DNA of 55,572 nucleotides from positions 1-55,572 of the forward strand of contig VGHX01000009.1 in the NCBI GenBank assembly GCA_016868055.1, given 5' to 3'. Under the pieces are notes generated by a model. It searched no databases, was not told the origin of the DNA, and saw only the letters and a list, made by a program, of their open reading frames with translations. Of this stretch, positions 1 to 15,412 are shown in pieces. The position numbers were made by a program, and so were the translations under genes. The stretch comes from Betaproteobacteria bacterium (GTDB taxonomy: Bacteria > Pseudomonadota > Gammaproteobacteria > Burkholderiales > Burkholderiaceae_D). Numbering within the stretch: position 1 is the first letter of the stretch; the number at the start of each line of letters is the position of its first letter.

Positions 1-74
1 CTGCCTGCATGGACGTCTTCCTCAAGCTGTCTGGCAGCCACGTCGCCGCTGAGCAGGCGCAGCTAGTCTATTAA
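1..74 (+). CDS. 3' end of an unidentified gene (partial)
   Basis: The third forward frame is open from the window edge to a TAA at 72-74 and encodes about 23 residues ending in HVAAEQAQLVY. The composition looks like a genuine protein C-terminus, but the fragment is too short to identify. It points toward the toxin-antitoxin pair that follows on the other strand, so it would be convergent with it. It may equally be chance open frame. Confidence 0.3.
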   Translation, partial: ACMDVFLKLSGSHVAAEQAQLVY

Positions 75-96
75 AGTGTAATTTACACCTTTAATG
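69..96. promoter_or_regulatory. AT-rich palindrome around GTGTAATTTACAC
   Basis: A 13-bp palindrome (GTGTAA-T-TTACAC, 76-88) is nested in a wider imperfect inverted repeat with ATTAAAG and CTTTAAT arms, and it overlaps the TAA of the partial gene. It could be an operator or a weak hairpin at the end of that gene. It has no GC-rich stem, so it is not a classical intrinsic terminator. Confidence 0.3.
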
Positions 97-118
97 TCAA
101 CTTAGATAGACATATTTG

Positions 119-197
119 GACTGCGGGCTGGCGGGCTGGCGGGCTGGCGGGCTGTGAGCTGCGGGCTGTGAGCTGCGGGCTGTGAGCTGCGGGCTGA
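119..197. repeat. Short tandem repeats (8-bp then 14-bp units)
   Basis: About three copies of an 8-bp unit (GGCGGGCT) run directly into three copies of a 14-bp unit (GTGAGCTGCGGGCT). The tract ends a few bases before the stop codon of the PIN-domain toxin gene. Both units share the CGGGCT tail, so one probably grew from the other by slippage. No protein is encoded through it on either strand that looks real. Confidence 0.8.
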
Positions 198-200
198 AGC

Positions 201-617
201 CTAGCGCCAGGGATTGATCAGGGACACACCGCAATCCGTGAAGTCAGCGGTATTTCGCGTAGCAAGACTGGCGCCATTCGACAGCGCGATAGCGGCTATC
301 TGGCAATCAAACTGGCTGATAGGTGAGCCGACAGCGCGTCGCTCTGCGGCGATACTGGCGTAGGCACGGGCTGCCTGCCGATCGAATGGCAGCACACGGT
401 CTCGTAAATCCTCCTCCAGGATGCCCTCGACCGCTTTTACCAGCGCGGTTCGCCGCTTCCCGGCCGGCAGGATAGAGACGCCATACCTTAACTCGGCTTC
501 GCCCACCGTCGTGAAGTAAACCTGTGTGCCGTCTTGTGCGGCAAGCCAAGACTCGACTTTGGCGGAGGGTTCTGGGCGGAGCAGTTCTGAAACAACGTTG
601 GTATCCAGAACGATCAT
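201..617 (-). CDS. vapC: PIN-domain toxin, VapC/FitB type
   Basis: This 138-residue protein is a PIN-domain ribonuclease of the type that forms the toxin half of type II toxin-antitoxin systems. It starts MIVLDTNVVSE. The four acidic positions expected in the active site are visible as D5, E42, D104 (in QFDCQIAA) and D125 (in RNTADF). The full family length is present, so it should be active. Its ATG shares one base with the TAA of the antitoxin gene (TAATG), which indicates translational coupling. Target RNA cannot be predicted; VapC relatives cut tRNA or rRNA and FitB is part of a DNA-bound complex. Confidence 0.9.
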   Translation of the reverse strand: MIVLDTNVVSELLRPEPSAKVESWLAAQDGTQVYFTTVGEAELRYGVSILPAGKRRTALVKAVEGILEEDLRDRVLPFDRQAARAYASIAAERRAVGSPISQFDCQIAAIALSNGASLATRNTADFTDCGVSLINPWR

Positions 618-868
618 TAATCATTCATCCCGAGCTGCGGCGGTTCGCGCATAGGCTCACGGGCCGGCAGCTCGAGATCGGTCCGATCCGATGGCGCTAC
701 ACGGGCGCGGATAGCGGCGGCGAGATTACGGGTGGGTGGCGCTTCCCCCATCACACGACGCAAAATCTCTCGGGCCTCCTCCTCCATCGAGCGGCCATGC
801 TCGGCGGCCCGGACCCTCAGTCTTTGCTTGATGTCGTCATCTAGGTTGCGAATGGTAATGCTGGCCAT
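617..868 (-). CDS. Ribbon-helix-helix antitoxin, FitA/VapB type
   Basis: An 83-residue antitoxin. The N-terminal half (MASITIRNLDDDIKQRLRVR, then an HGRSMEEEAREIL helix) is a FitA-type ribbon-helix-helix DNA-binding domain. The C-terminal half, rich in Arg, Pro and acidic residues, is the part expected to thread through the toxin active site. It is the first gene of the pair, and a palindromic candidate operator lies 35-63 bp upstream. The pair sits at the downstream edge of the photosynthesis operon and is a likely acquired module. Confidence 0.88.
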   Translation of the reverse strand: MASITIRNLDDDIKQRLRVRAAEHGRSMEEEAREILRRVMGEAPPTRNLAAAIRARVAPSDRTDLELPAREPMREPPQLGMND

Positions 869-902
869 AGCGGGAATCTCCGTGCCGGAAGCAAGGCTCG
901 AT

Positions 903-931
903 TGTAATCAATGATTGCATTGAAATCAATG
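903..931. promoter_or_regulatory. Candidate antitoxin operator (two overlapping palindromes)
   Basis: Two overlapping dyads lie upstream of the antitoxin start: TGTAATCA-A-TGATTGCA (903-919, one mismatch between arms) and CATTGA-AA-TCAATG (918-931, perfect 6-bp arms). The position and symmetry fit cooperative binding of an RHH antitoxin that represses its own operon. The assignment rests on symmetry and position only. Confidence 0.5.
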
Positions 932-1003
932 CCACTATCGGCCGATCGTCCCCCACTCAAAGCCAATGCGGCCAACGCCACAAGCGGCCTGACGAGATAG
1001 GGT

Positions 1004-1765
1004 CTAGGCCCTCGCCCGGAGTCCCCACTTCCATAACCAACCCGTCGGTATCGGCATCACCATAAACAGATGCTCGATCACCGCCAGCGTCAGCAGCACC
1101 GCCACCAGACACAAACTGGTCGCAGCAAAACCCGCAGAGGGCTGAAGCGCCACTTCCCGCCACAGCGGCGCAGCCACCGCGCAGGAAGCGATTAGGGAGA
1201 CAGGCATCAACCAGTTGAAAGCCCGACGAGAGAAGTAACTCTGCAAATAGGCCAGATGCGCCGGCAAAAAATTCTCTGATAAATTACGCACACCCAAAAA
1301 CAGGTTGAGCTTGGCCGACAGCCGCATGGTCCACAGCACAAGATACGTCCACCAGCCGGTTTGATTCGGTTGATTCCAGCTTGCTGCCAGCACCAGCAAG
1401 GCGAGCACGATCAAGGCCAGCTCGTGATGCAAGATCGTCTCGGCCGCATGGCGAGCACGCTGCCAGCCACGGCTATCTGACGGACATTCACTGCGACGCG
1501 CGCCGGTCACATACCCCAGCAAGAAAGCAATCTCTTGCCAGGCCCAGACCAGCACCGCGCAGGTAAACGCGCAGTAGGCCGAGCCCACCGAAGTGTGTGC
1601 AGCCGAGATATGCAAGCCAACGATCGCAAAGCCCAGCACCATGGTCGCGCCCAACATCACCGGTGCGAAATGTCGGCGCGACAATCGTCCTAACCACAAA
1701 ATCGATCCGGTAGAAAACCACCAGACGAATAATGTGAATAAAACGGGGAGCAGGTATTGGGACAT
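1004..1765 (-). CDS. puhE: Putative photosynthetic complex assembly protein PuhE
   Basis: A 253-residue, very hydrophobic inner-membrane protein with roughly six to seven membrane segments. It matches PuhE, the protein conserved next to acsF in purple-bacterial photosynthesis clusters and thought to help assemble or limit the reaction centre/LH1 complex and bacteriochlorophyll supply. Recognisable stretches include the aromatic-rich N-terminus and a central WTMRLSAKLNLFLGVRN segment. It is the last gene of the minus-strand bch operon, 30 bp after acsF. No strong Shine-Dalgarno sequence precedes the ATG, so translation may depend on read-through from acsF. The rest of the usual puh operon (puhABC) is not in the window. 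Confidence 0.85.
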   Translation of the reverse strand: MSQYLLPVLFTLFVWWFSTGSILWLGRLSRRHFAPVMLGATMVLGFAIVGLHISAAHTSVGSAYCAFTCAVLVWAWQEIAFLLGYVTGARRSECPSDSRGWQRARHAAETILHHELALIVLALLVLAASWNQPNQTGWWTYLVLWTMRLSAKLNLFLGVRNLSENFLPAHLAYLQSYFSRRAFNWLMPVSLIASCAVAAPLWREVALQPSAGFAATSLCLVAVLLTLAVIEHLFMVMPIPTGWLWKWGLRARA

Positions 1766-1795
1766 AGCGTTGATCTAGCGTTGACTTAGCCTCGT

Positions 1796-2875
1796 CTACC
1801 AACTCGGCTGCATGCGCGTCTCGGCTGGCAGCTGATTCGAGATCACCGGGATGAAGAACATCCGGGCAAAGAGAGCAACGCCCGCAACGCTCCACCAAGC
1901 GCGCTTGGCTAATCCGAACAAGCCACCGGCCGCCTTGCCTTCATCCACCCGCTGCGAGCAATAAAACAAGCGATCAAGGTTAGCGTGAAACGCAGGGTGA
2001 TCGAGATCCAGCATGATCGGGAATACCTGCTTGGTAATCTCATTTGTGATGCGAAATACTTCAAAGTCGTACTCAGTCGCGTCCAAGCCCATTTGCTGCT
2101 TGAGTTCCGGACGCGTATGGTCACGCACATACATGGTGGCGTACACGGCCAGCAGGAAAAAGCGTATCCACAATACATTGTGACCGCGAAGCAGTTCGGG
2201 ATTCGCGCGCATGATCAGCGCGAACGATTCACCGTGACGAAACTCATCATTACACCAGCGCTGAAACCAGCGGAAGATCGGATGGAATCGACGCTCCGGA
2301 TAACGCTCGAATTGCCGGAAAATACGGATGTAGCGCGCGTAGCCAATTTTTTCGGATAAATAGGTCGCGTAAAAAATATATTTCGGCTTGAAGTAAGTGT
2401 AGTGCTTGCTCCGCTTCAAATTGCCAAGATCGATACCGAGGCCATAGTCTTTGAGTGAAGAATTCAAAAAGCCTGCATGACGCGATTCATCCCGCGCCAT
2501 GTATTCCATCAGCTTTTTAATATCCGGGTTTGAGACATTCTTTTTAATCTCGTTATACAGCACACAGCCTGAAAATTCGGAGGTCAGTGAGCTGACCAGG
2601 AAATCGAGAAATTCCTGCTGCAATTCCTTCGGCAATTTTGCAAACAACTCCCTTGCTTCATCCGCAAAAGTTGCATCACGCTGAAAATGATCGTGGTTGT
2701 TATCACCCTCATACTCGGCCATCATCGCGTCCCACTCGGCGCGTACTGGCTCGACATTAATGGCATCCATCGCCGCAAAGTCGGTCGTATAAAAACGTGG
2801 CGAGAAAATTGTGTCGGTCACCGCCTTGCGAGCAGCATCTTCAACCGAATTTATTTCGTGGCTGTTGTTGTGCAC
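1796..2875 (-). CDS. acsF: Mg-protoporphyrin IX monomethyl ester oxidative cyclase (aerobic)
   Basis: AcsF is the diiron enzyme that uses O2 to form the fifth (E) ring of bacteriochlorophyll, turning Mg-protoporphyrin IX monomethyl ester into divinyl protochlorophyllide. The 359-residue protein is full length. It carries the di-iron ligand motifs: E100, E109, DESRH (E130, H133) and NDEFRH (E211, H214). The start codon is GTG at 2875, inside the preceding small ORF, whose stop lies 22 bp into acsF, so the two are translationally coupled. Having AcsF means this organism can make bacteriochlorophyll under air; no anaerobic bchE is seen here. Confidence 0.97.
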   Translation of the reverse strand: MHNNSHEINSVEDAARKAVTDTIFSPRFYTTDFAAMDAINVEPVRAEWDAMMAEYEGDNNHDHFQRDATFADEARELFAKLPKELQQEFLDFLVSSLTSEFSGCVLYNEIKKNVSNPDIKKLMEYMARDESRHAGFLNSSLKDYGLGIDLGNLKRSKHYTYFKPKYIFYATYLSEKIGYARYIRIFRQFERYPERRFHPIFRWFQRWCNDEFRHGESFALIMRANPELLRGHNVLWIRFFLLAVYATMYVRDHTRPELKQQMGLDATEYDFEVFRITNEITKQVFPIMLDLDHPAFHANLDRLFYCSQRVDEGKAAGGLFGLAKRAWWSVAGVALFARMFFIPVISNQLPAETRMQPSW

Positions 2876-3003
2876 AGTGGCTCTCCTTGCAAAGGATTCG
2901 TTTCGTCAATCTTTTCATTGGTCGGCGCACATAACAGGTAAATGTGCAGTAGCACATAGCCGGCCCAGAACAGCACCAACATGGCCTCGATCAGGTCAGT
3001 CAT
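2851..3003 (-). CDS. 50-residue single-pass membrane protein between bchM and acsF; possible AcsF accessory subunit
   Basis: A small gene starting MTDLIEAM and ending CTTTATK. It has one clear membrane segment (about residues 5-24, [20 protein letters not shown]), followed by a short polar tail. Its ATG overlaps the bchM stop as ATGA, and its stop lies inside acsF. Such double coupling strongly supports a real gene even though it is very short. A small protein (BciE) encoded next to acsF is known to be needed by the alphaproteobacterial oxygen-dependent cyclase. By position and size this ORF is a candidate for the same role, but I could not align it to BciE, so the function is inference. Confidence 0.65.
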   Translation of the reverse strand: MTDLIEAMLVLFWAGYVLLHIYLLCAPTNEKIDETNPLQGEPLCTTTATK

Positions 3004-3698
3004 GGGTGGAGCTCCATCGCTTGTGAGGTATAAAAACCGCTGGAAATTTTTTCGGTACGACCAACGCGCCACGGCGCCAAATGGGCATGATCAGCGATCG
3101 CATCGCGCAGCGCGACTTCTGATACGGGTGCGATGAACGGTGCGCGATCGGAGCGCGGGAAGATTCGACCAATTCGAATCATGGCCGCCAGCAAGGCATT
3201 ACTCGGCGCAAAAGTAAACACCACTGAACCATGGGTGCGCTGCGCGAGGCGGGCAAGGCCTGCCACCATATCGAAACGCTCGTAATGAATGACTGAGTCC
3301 ATCGCCACCACATGATCAAACTCACCCAATGAATCGGCCAACATGTCACCAGCTACAAACTGAATACGATGCGCATGCGGATCAGCACTTGAGCGCTCGC
3401 GTGCCAGATCAACCAGTGTCGGCGACAAATCAATCGCTACCACCTCGGCGCCGCGCTTGGCTAATTCACAGGCCATCGCACCTGTACCGCAACCCGCATC
3501 GAGCACGCGTTTGCCGTGCAGATCGTGTGGCAACCAGGAGAGCAAGGTCTGACGCATACGGTCGCGACCGGCGCGCACCGTGGCGCGTATGCCGGACACC
3601 GGCGCTTCGGAGGTGAGCTTGGCCCACTGATCTGCCGCCGTGCGGTCGAAATATTCTTCGAGCTTGGCGCGAGTTTGTTGGTAGCTGGCCTGTTCCAT
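3000..3698 (-). CDS. bchM: Mg-protoporphyrin IX O-methyltransferase
   Basis: BchM methylates Mg-protoporphyrin IX with S-adenosylmethionine, giving the substrate of AcsF. The 232-residue protein has a class I methyltransferase fold. Motif I is VLDAGCGTGAMACEL, followed by an acidic ribose-binding stretch (VVAIDLSP) and a MDSVIHYERFD segment typical of BchM. I chose MEQASYQQ at 3698 as the start because a purine-rich ribosome site (AAAGAGGC) lies just upstream and the gene then follows bchL by 10 bp. A longer frame would overlap bchL. The end overlaps the small ORF by ATGA. It sits downstream of bchH, its known partner in substrate channelling. Confidence 0.95.
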   Translation of the reverse strand: MEQASYQQTRAKLEEYFDRTAADQWAKLTSEAPVSGIRATVRAGRDRMRQTLLSWLPHDLHGKRVLDAGCGTGAMACELAKRGAEVVAIDLSPTLVDLARERSSADPHAHRIQFVAGDMLADSLGEFDHVVAMDSVIHYERFDMVAGLARLAQRTHGSVVFTFAPSNALLAAMIRIGRIFPRSDRAPFIAPVSEVALRDAIADHAHLAPWRVGRTEKISSGFYTSQAMELHP

Positions 3699-3708
3699 CA
3701 CTGCCTCT

Positions 3709-8345
<4,637 letters not shown>

Positions 8346-8352
8346 CGCGCTA

Positions 8353-11773
<3,421 letters not shown>

Positions 11774-11806
11774 GTCGTGCCCTCCGCCCTACAGGCTTTT
11801 CCCCTG

Positions 11807-11873
11807 AATGTAGGCCTATGGCAAGTATATGTCAATTAAACCTTACATCATTATTTGTTGACAGTTCCATGTC
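11807..11873 (-). promoter_or_regulatory. bchF promoter with PpsR/CrtJ operator
   Basis: On the minus strand there is TTGACA (11835-11830), a 17-bp spacer and TACATT (11812-11807), a plausible sigma-70 promoter for bchF. A perfect PpsR palindrome, TGT-N12-ACA, spans 11830-11847 and covers the -35. Exactly 8 bp further on, a second 18-bp site starts with TGT (11856-11858) but ends in GTC instead of ACA (11871-11873). The 8-bp spacing equals that of the tandem PpsR boxes described in Rhodobacter. A TGACA-N6-TGTCA palindrome (11859-11874) overlaps the second site. Binding is inferred from sequence only. Confidence 0.7.
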
Positions 11874-11898
11874 ATTCGGGCATTTTTTTCATATTTCC

Positions 11899-11927
11899 TT
11901 GACGCAACGGGTCGGCCGGCGTACAAC
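11899..11927 (+). promoter_or_regulatory. Candidate aerR promoter
   Basis: TTGACG (11899-11904), a 17-bp spacer and TACAAC (11922-11927) form a plausible sigma-70 type promoter directed toward aerR. A further TTGACA lies at 11858-11863 inside the PpsR region but lacks a good -10 partner. The long leader between here and the aerR ATG (about 130 bp) shows no recognised regulatory RNA. Confidence 0.4.
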
Positions 11928-12058
11928 GAGCGACATCTACCCGGGGCATTCGCCCACGGGTGGCGGGTTCCCCACAGAGCCCACCCGAGAGAGAATCCGC
12001 GCTTCGTTCGGCCTGACGGCTGGCATTCCAAGGGTTCCGGACCAAGCAGGAGAGCGCA

Positions 12059-12904
12059 ATGGACAGGAAGACCCAGACCAGCGGTTCTGGCGCTGCCGAT
12101 ACGAGGTTGGGCGCGAGCGACGGTGTTCGCCGCGTCCGCGACGTCGTAGAGACAGAGATCATTCCGCGCCTGGTGCATGCGCACGCCCAGCCGCGTAGCA
12201 ACGCGCTTGAGCGGCAGCTCATCCGGCCTGCCGAGGTAGAGGCGTTCACGCGCGCGCTGCTGGAGCGCGCCCCGGATCACGCACAAAAGCTGCTCGATTT
12301 CCACTGCGAGCGCGGGATCCCGCTCGAGGGCATCTATCTGCAGTTATTTGTTGGCGCCGCTCATTTGCTCGGCGCATGGTGGGAGTCCGACGAAAGTAAT
12401 TTTTCGCAAGTGACGCTGGCAATGACGCGTATTCACGCCATGCTTAACGAGCTCAGCCCCTCGTTTCATGCGACCGCCATGCGCTCGCCGCTCGAACGCG
12501 GCAGTGAGCGCCGCATTCTCATGACGACCCTGCCTGGACAGCACCACACACTGGGCTTGTCGATCTTGTCGGAGTTTTTCCGTCGCGAGGGCTGGGTGGT
12601 GCTGGCGATTCCTTCGCCAGAGCCGGGCTTGATTCAGGCTTCGCTATCAACCCACTGGTTTGATCTGCTGGCACTATCCGCCAGCTTGGACGCGGAGGTC
12701 GATGACCTTGGCAGCACCATCGCCGCCGCCCGTAAAACATCGCTCAATCCCCGCTTGGCCATCATTATCGGCGGCCCGCTGCTGGTCCGACAACCTCAAC
12801 TTGGCACCACCCTCGGCGCCGACGGTGTCTCCACTGACGCGTTGGATGCGCTTGCGCTGGCCCAACGACTGGTACAAGCCCAGAAAGAAGTCAGACTAAA
12901 TTGA
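12059..12904 (+). CDS. aerR: AerR/PpaA, B12-binding antirepressor of PpsR
   Basis: AerR/PpaA proteins bind cobalamin and relieve or modify PpsR/CrtJ repression of photosynthesis genes in response to light and oxygen. The 281-residue protein has the family layout: a variable N-terminus, a helical region with the Trp-containing FVGAAHLLGAWWESD segment (about 98-112), then a Rossmann-like B12 domain starting at LMTTLPGQHHTLGLSILSEFF. The histidine pair in PGQHHTLG lies where the cobalt-coordinating His is expected. A later IIGGPLLV strand fits the same fold. A GGAGAG ribosome site precedes the ATG. It is divergent from bchF and sits directly upstream of ppsR, the usual arrangement. Confidence 0.9.
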   Translation: MDRKTQTSGSGAADTRLGASDGVRRVRDVVETEIIPRLVHAHAQPRSNALERQLIRPAEVEAFTRALLERAPDHAQKLLDFHCERGIPLEGIYLQLFVGAAHLLGAWWESDESNFSQVTLAMTRIHAMLNELSPSFHATAMRSPLERGSERRILMTTLPGQHHTLGLSILSEFFRREGWVVLAIPSPEPGLIQASLSTHWFDLLALSASLDAEVDDLGSTIAAARKTSLNPRLAIIIGGPLLVRQPQLGTTLGADGVSTDALDALALAQRLVQAQKEVRLN

Positions 12905-12972
12905 CACTTTGAAGTGACTGATTTAGTTGATCAATCCCGTAATTAGGATCACAATCAAGCCAGACATCTCGT

Positions 12973-14439
12973 ATGATCCGGTTTGTTTCAGTTACCGGAA
13001 TTCTTCAGCCCATGAGACTCCATGTTACTGCTGCCTCAGTGACCAAATTCGACGCCCCAAAACAATCCCTCTCCGGCCTAGGCACGGAGGCTGTGGCAGC
13101 GTTGCTGTCTGCTTCCGCCGATGTGGTACTGGTACTGGACGGGCAAGGCGTTATCCGCGACGTTTCCTCTACTAATGGCGTGCTGGCCAATGTGCGCGAA
13201 GCCGCCAACTGGACAGGCAAAGCCTGGCAGGACACCGTCACCATCGAAAGCAAATCAAAGATCGAGCGGCTACTGAAAGAATCCGAAAACGAAGGTCGCA
13301 TCAGCTGGCGTCAGATTAACGTCGCTACCACTGATGGCCCCGATCTGCCGCTCTCGTTCTGTGCGCTGCGCGTCGGCCCCAAGGGCCGCACCATTGCACT
13401 TGGTCGCGATCTACGGTCGATGGCCGAGCTGCAGCAGCAGCTGGTTGATGCGCAGCAGGCGCTCGAGCGCGACTATCTGCGCTTGCGCCATCTCGAATCG
13501 CGGTACCGCATTCTGTTCGACCTGACCGCCGAAGGCGTGCTGGTGGTTGACGGTAAGAACATGAAGATTATCGAGACCAACCCGGCCGCCGCAGCCATCA
13601 TCGGCGACTCGGTGCTGAAAGTAGTCGGTCGCAACGTCCTGGATTGCATCGACGGCGAAGCGCGCACCACAGTCGCCAAGTTACTTGACACAGTGCATGC
13701 CAGTGGGCAGCCGGATCAGATCTCCGTCAAGGTCGGTGGCGAGCGCTGCACGCTGTCGGTCTCCGTCATGCACGAAGAAGCGGGTGAGCTATTTCTGCTG
13801 CGACTGGGCAGCACCGCCGTCACCCCGGTAGCGGGCGCTGATGCGCGTGCCGAGTTGGTGCTGCGCGTGCTTGAGCAGACCCCGGATGCCTTCGTCATCA
13901 CCAACAATGATGGCGATATTCTGGCAGTTAACAGAGCCTTTGCAGAGATGGTGCAGCTCGGTCGCGCTGAGCTCGCACTTGGCGAATCACTCGACCGGTG
14001 GCTGGGCAGAGCGGGCATCGACCTGAATGTGTTGCTGGCCAACTTGCGTCAGCGCGGTAACGTCAAGCTATTTGCCACCACGCTGCGCACGCAAAGCGGC
14101 GGCAGCATACCGGTCGAGATTTCTGCTGCGTCTGTGCCGCACAGCGATCTTGGCGGTCTGGGCTTTACGATCCGCGACGTCGGTCGACGGCTGGGTAACG
14201 AGAACGGCCGGCACGACATACCGCAGTCGGCTGAGCAGTTATCGGAACTGGTCGGGCGGGTACCCTTGCGCGAGATTGTGGGCGAGACCACCGATCTGAT
14301 CGAAAAACTCGCGATCGAGGCGGCGCTCAAGCTCACCCAGGACAACCGTGCCACTGCGGCCGAGATTCTCGGGCTGTCACGGCAAAGCCTGTACGTCAAG
14401 CTGCGCCAGTACGGTATTGGCGGCCTCGGCGGCGACTAG
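12973..14439 (+). CDS. ppsR: PpsR/CrtJ, PAS-domain transcriptional regulator of photosynthesis genes
   Basis: PpsR represses (sometimes activates) bch, crt and puc genes by binding TGT-N12-ACA palindromes, and one such site lies upstream of bchF. The 488-residue frame shows an N-terminal PAS domain (about 38-150), a Gln-rich linker helix (ELQQQLVDAQQAL), two further PAS domains (about 175-275 and 292-400) and a Fis-type helix-turn-helix at the end (AEILGLSRQSLYVKLRQYG, 463-481). Cysteines occur at 130, 225 and 259 only. The HTH region has none, unlike Rhodobacter PpsR/CrtJ with Cys424/Cys420. The start is uncertain: 12973, a second ATG at 13012 or a GTG near 13039 would all keep the first PAS domain. 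Confidence 0.93.
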   Translation: MIRFVSVTGILQPMRLHVTAASVTKFDAPKQSLSGLGTEAVAALLSASADVVLVLDGQGVIRDVSSTNGVLANVREAANWTGKAWQDTVTIESKSKIERLLKESENEGRISWRQINVATTDGPDLPLSFCALRVGPKGRTIALGRDLRSMAELQQQLVDAQQALERDYLRLRHLESRYRILFDLTAEGVLVVDGKNMKIIETNPAAAAIIGDSVLKVVGRNVLDCIDGEARTTVAKLLDTVHASGQPDQISVKVGGERCTLSVSVMHEEAGELFLLRLGSTAVTPVAGADARAELVLRVLEQTPDAFVITNNDGDILAVNRAFAEMVQLGRAELALGESLDRWLGRAGIDLNVLLANLRQRGNVKLFATTLRTQSGGSIPVEISAASVPHSDLGGLGFTIRDVGRRLGNENGRHDIPQSAEQLSELVGRVPLREIVGETTDLIEKLAIEAALKLTQDNRATAAEILGLSRQSLYVKLRQYGIGGLGGD

Positions 14440-14483
14440 CCCGGTCGCTGCGCCGCAGCGTAAATAGTCAATGACTCTCAAAC

Positions 14484-14503
14484 GCGTCAACTTTTGTTGA
14501 CGC
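14484..14503. promoter_or_regulatory. Perfect hairpin GCGTCAAC-TTTT-GTTGACGC before bchG
   Basis: An 8-bp perfect inverted repeat with a TTTT loop lies between ppsR and bchG. No T-run follows it in either direction, so it is not a standard terminator. It may be an operator or an RNA processing/stability element. The half-site TTGACGC also appears in the aerR promoter region (11899-11905). Confidence 0.45.
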
Positions 14504-14531
14504 ACGGCAACCTGCCATGCAAAATCCTTGC

Positions 14532-15410
14532 ATGGCGCGCCCTTCACTCTCCGCCGTAGCCGAGCTGCTGAAACCCATCACGTGGTTTCCGCCAATGTGG
14601 GCATTCGCCTGCGGCGTTGTCGCGTCTGGCGTCACCCTCGACGGCCAGTGGGCCTTGATCGGGGTCGGTATCTTGCTGGCCGGACCGATGGTGTGCGCCA
14701 CCAGCCAGGCGGTGAACGACTGGTTTGATCGCCATGTCGACGCTATCAACGAGCCACAGCGGCCGATTCCCTCAGGACGCATGCCGGGGCGCTGGGGCCT
14801 CTATATCGCGCTACTCTGGACCCTGCTGTCGCTGATGGTCGCAACCGCGCTCGGCCCCTGGGGCTTTGGGGCGGCAATCGCTGGATTAGTACTCGCGTGG
14901 GCCTACAGCGCACCGCCACTCCGACTCAAAAATAATGGCTGGCTCGGTAACGCCGCATGCGGCTTGTCGTACGAAGGTCTGGCATGGGTCACCGGCGCGG
15001 CGGTGATGGCGGGGGGTGCGATGCCCGGCGCGCGCTCACTGCTGCTGGCATTGCTCTACAGCATCGCAGCCCATGGCATCATGACGCTCAACGATTTCAA
15101 ATCGGTAGAGGGCGACCGCCAGATGGGTGTGCGATCGCTGCCCGTCAGGCTCGGCGTGCAAGGCGCAGCGCGCACAGCGTGCTGGGTGATGGTGCTGCCC
15201 CAGCTTCTGGTCATCCTCTTACTGCTTGAATGGCAGCGGCCACTGCACGCGCTCGCGTTGCTGCTGCTGGTACTCGGACAATTAAAACTAATGCAGCGTT
15301 TCGTAGCGTCACCCTTAGAGAGAGCATTGCAGCTCTCCGCGTTCGGTGTGCCGCTACTGGTGGCCGGCATGATGGTCGCCGCGTTTGCGCTACGTGGCCT
15401 GGGGGGATAA
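14532..15410 (+). CDS. bchG: Bacteriochlorophyll synthase (geranylgeranyl/phytyl transferase)
   Basis: BchG esterifies bacteriochlorophyllide a with geranylgeranyl diphosphate in the inner membrane. It is a UbiA-family prenyltransferase with about eight to nine membrane helices. The two Asp-rich motifs are visible: NDWFDRHVDAINEPQRPIPS (about 65-84) and LNDFKSVEGDRQMG (about 186-199). I start it at MARPSLSAV (292 residues), the usual N-terminus; an in-frame ATG lies five codons upstream. Two bases separate it from the transporter gene that follows, so they are one transcription unit with bchP. Confidence 0.95.
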   Translation: MARPSLSAVAELLKPITWFPPMWAFACGVVASGVTLDGQWALIGVGILLAGPMVCATSQAVNDWFDRHVDAINEPQRPIPSGRMPGRWGLYIALLWTLLSLMVATALGPWGFGAAIAGLVLAWAYSAPPLRLKNNGWLGNAACGLSYEGLAWVTGAAVMAGGAMPGARSLLLALLYSIAAHGIMTLNDFKSVEGDRQMGVRSLPVRLGVQGAARTACWVMVLPQLLVILLLLEWQRPLHALALLLLVLGQLKLMQRFVASPLERALQLSAFGVPLLVAGMMVAAFALRGLGG

Positions 15411-15412
15411 CA

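Noticed and set aside
11843-12304. A 153-codon minus-strand frame opposite the start of aerR
   Set aside because: It is a shadow of the aerR coding strand and its promoter, and the composition is not protein-like.
14484-14503. Terminator of ppsR
   Set aside because: The stem lacks a T-run in the downstream sequence, although the position would fit.
15230-15412. N-terminal extension of the PucC-family gene into bchG
   Set aside because: The extension reads as an Arg/Ala-rich shadow of bchG, and the ATG at 15413 has a good ribosome site and family-like N-terminus.
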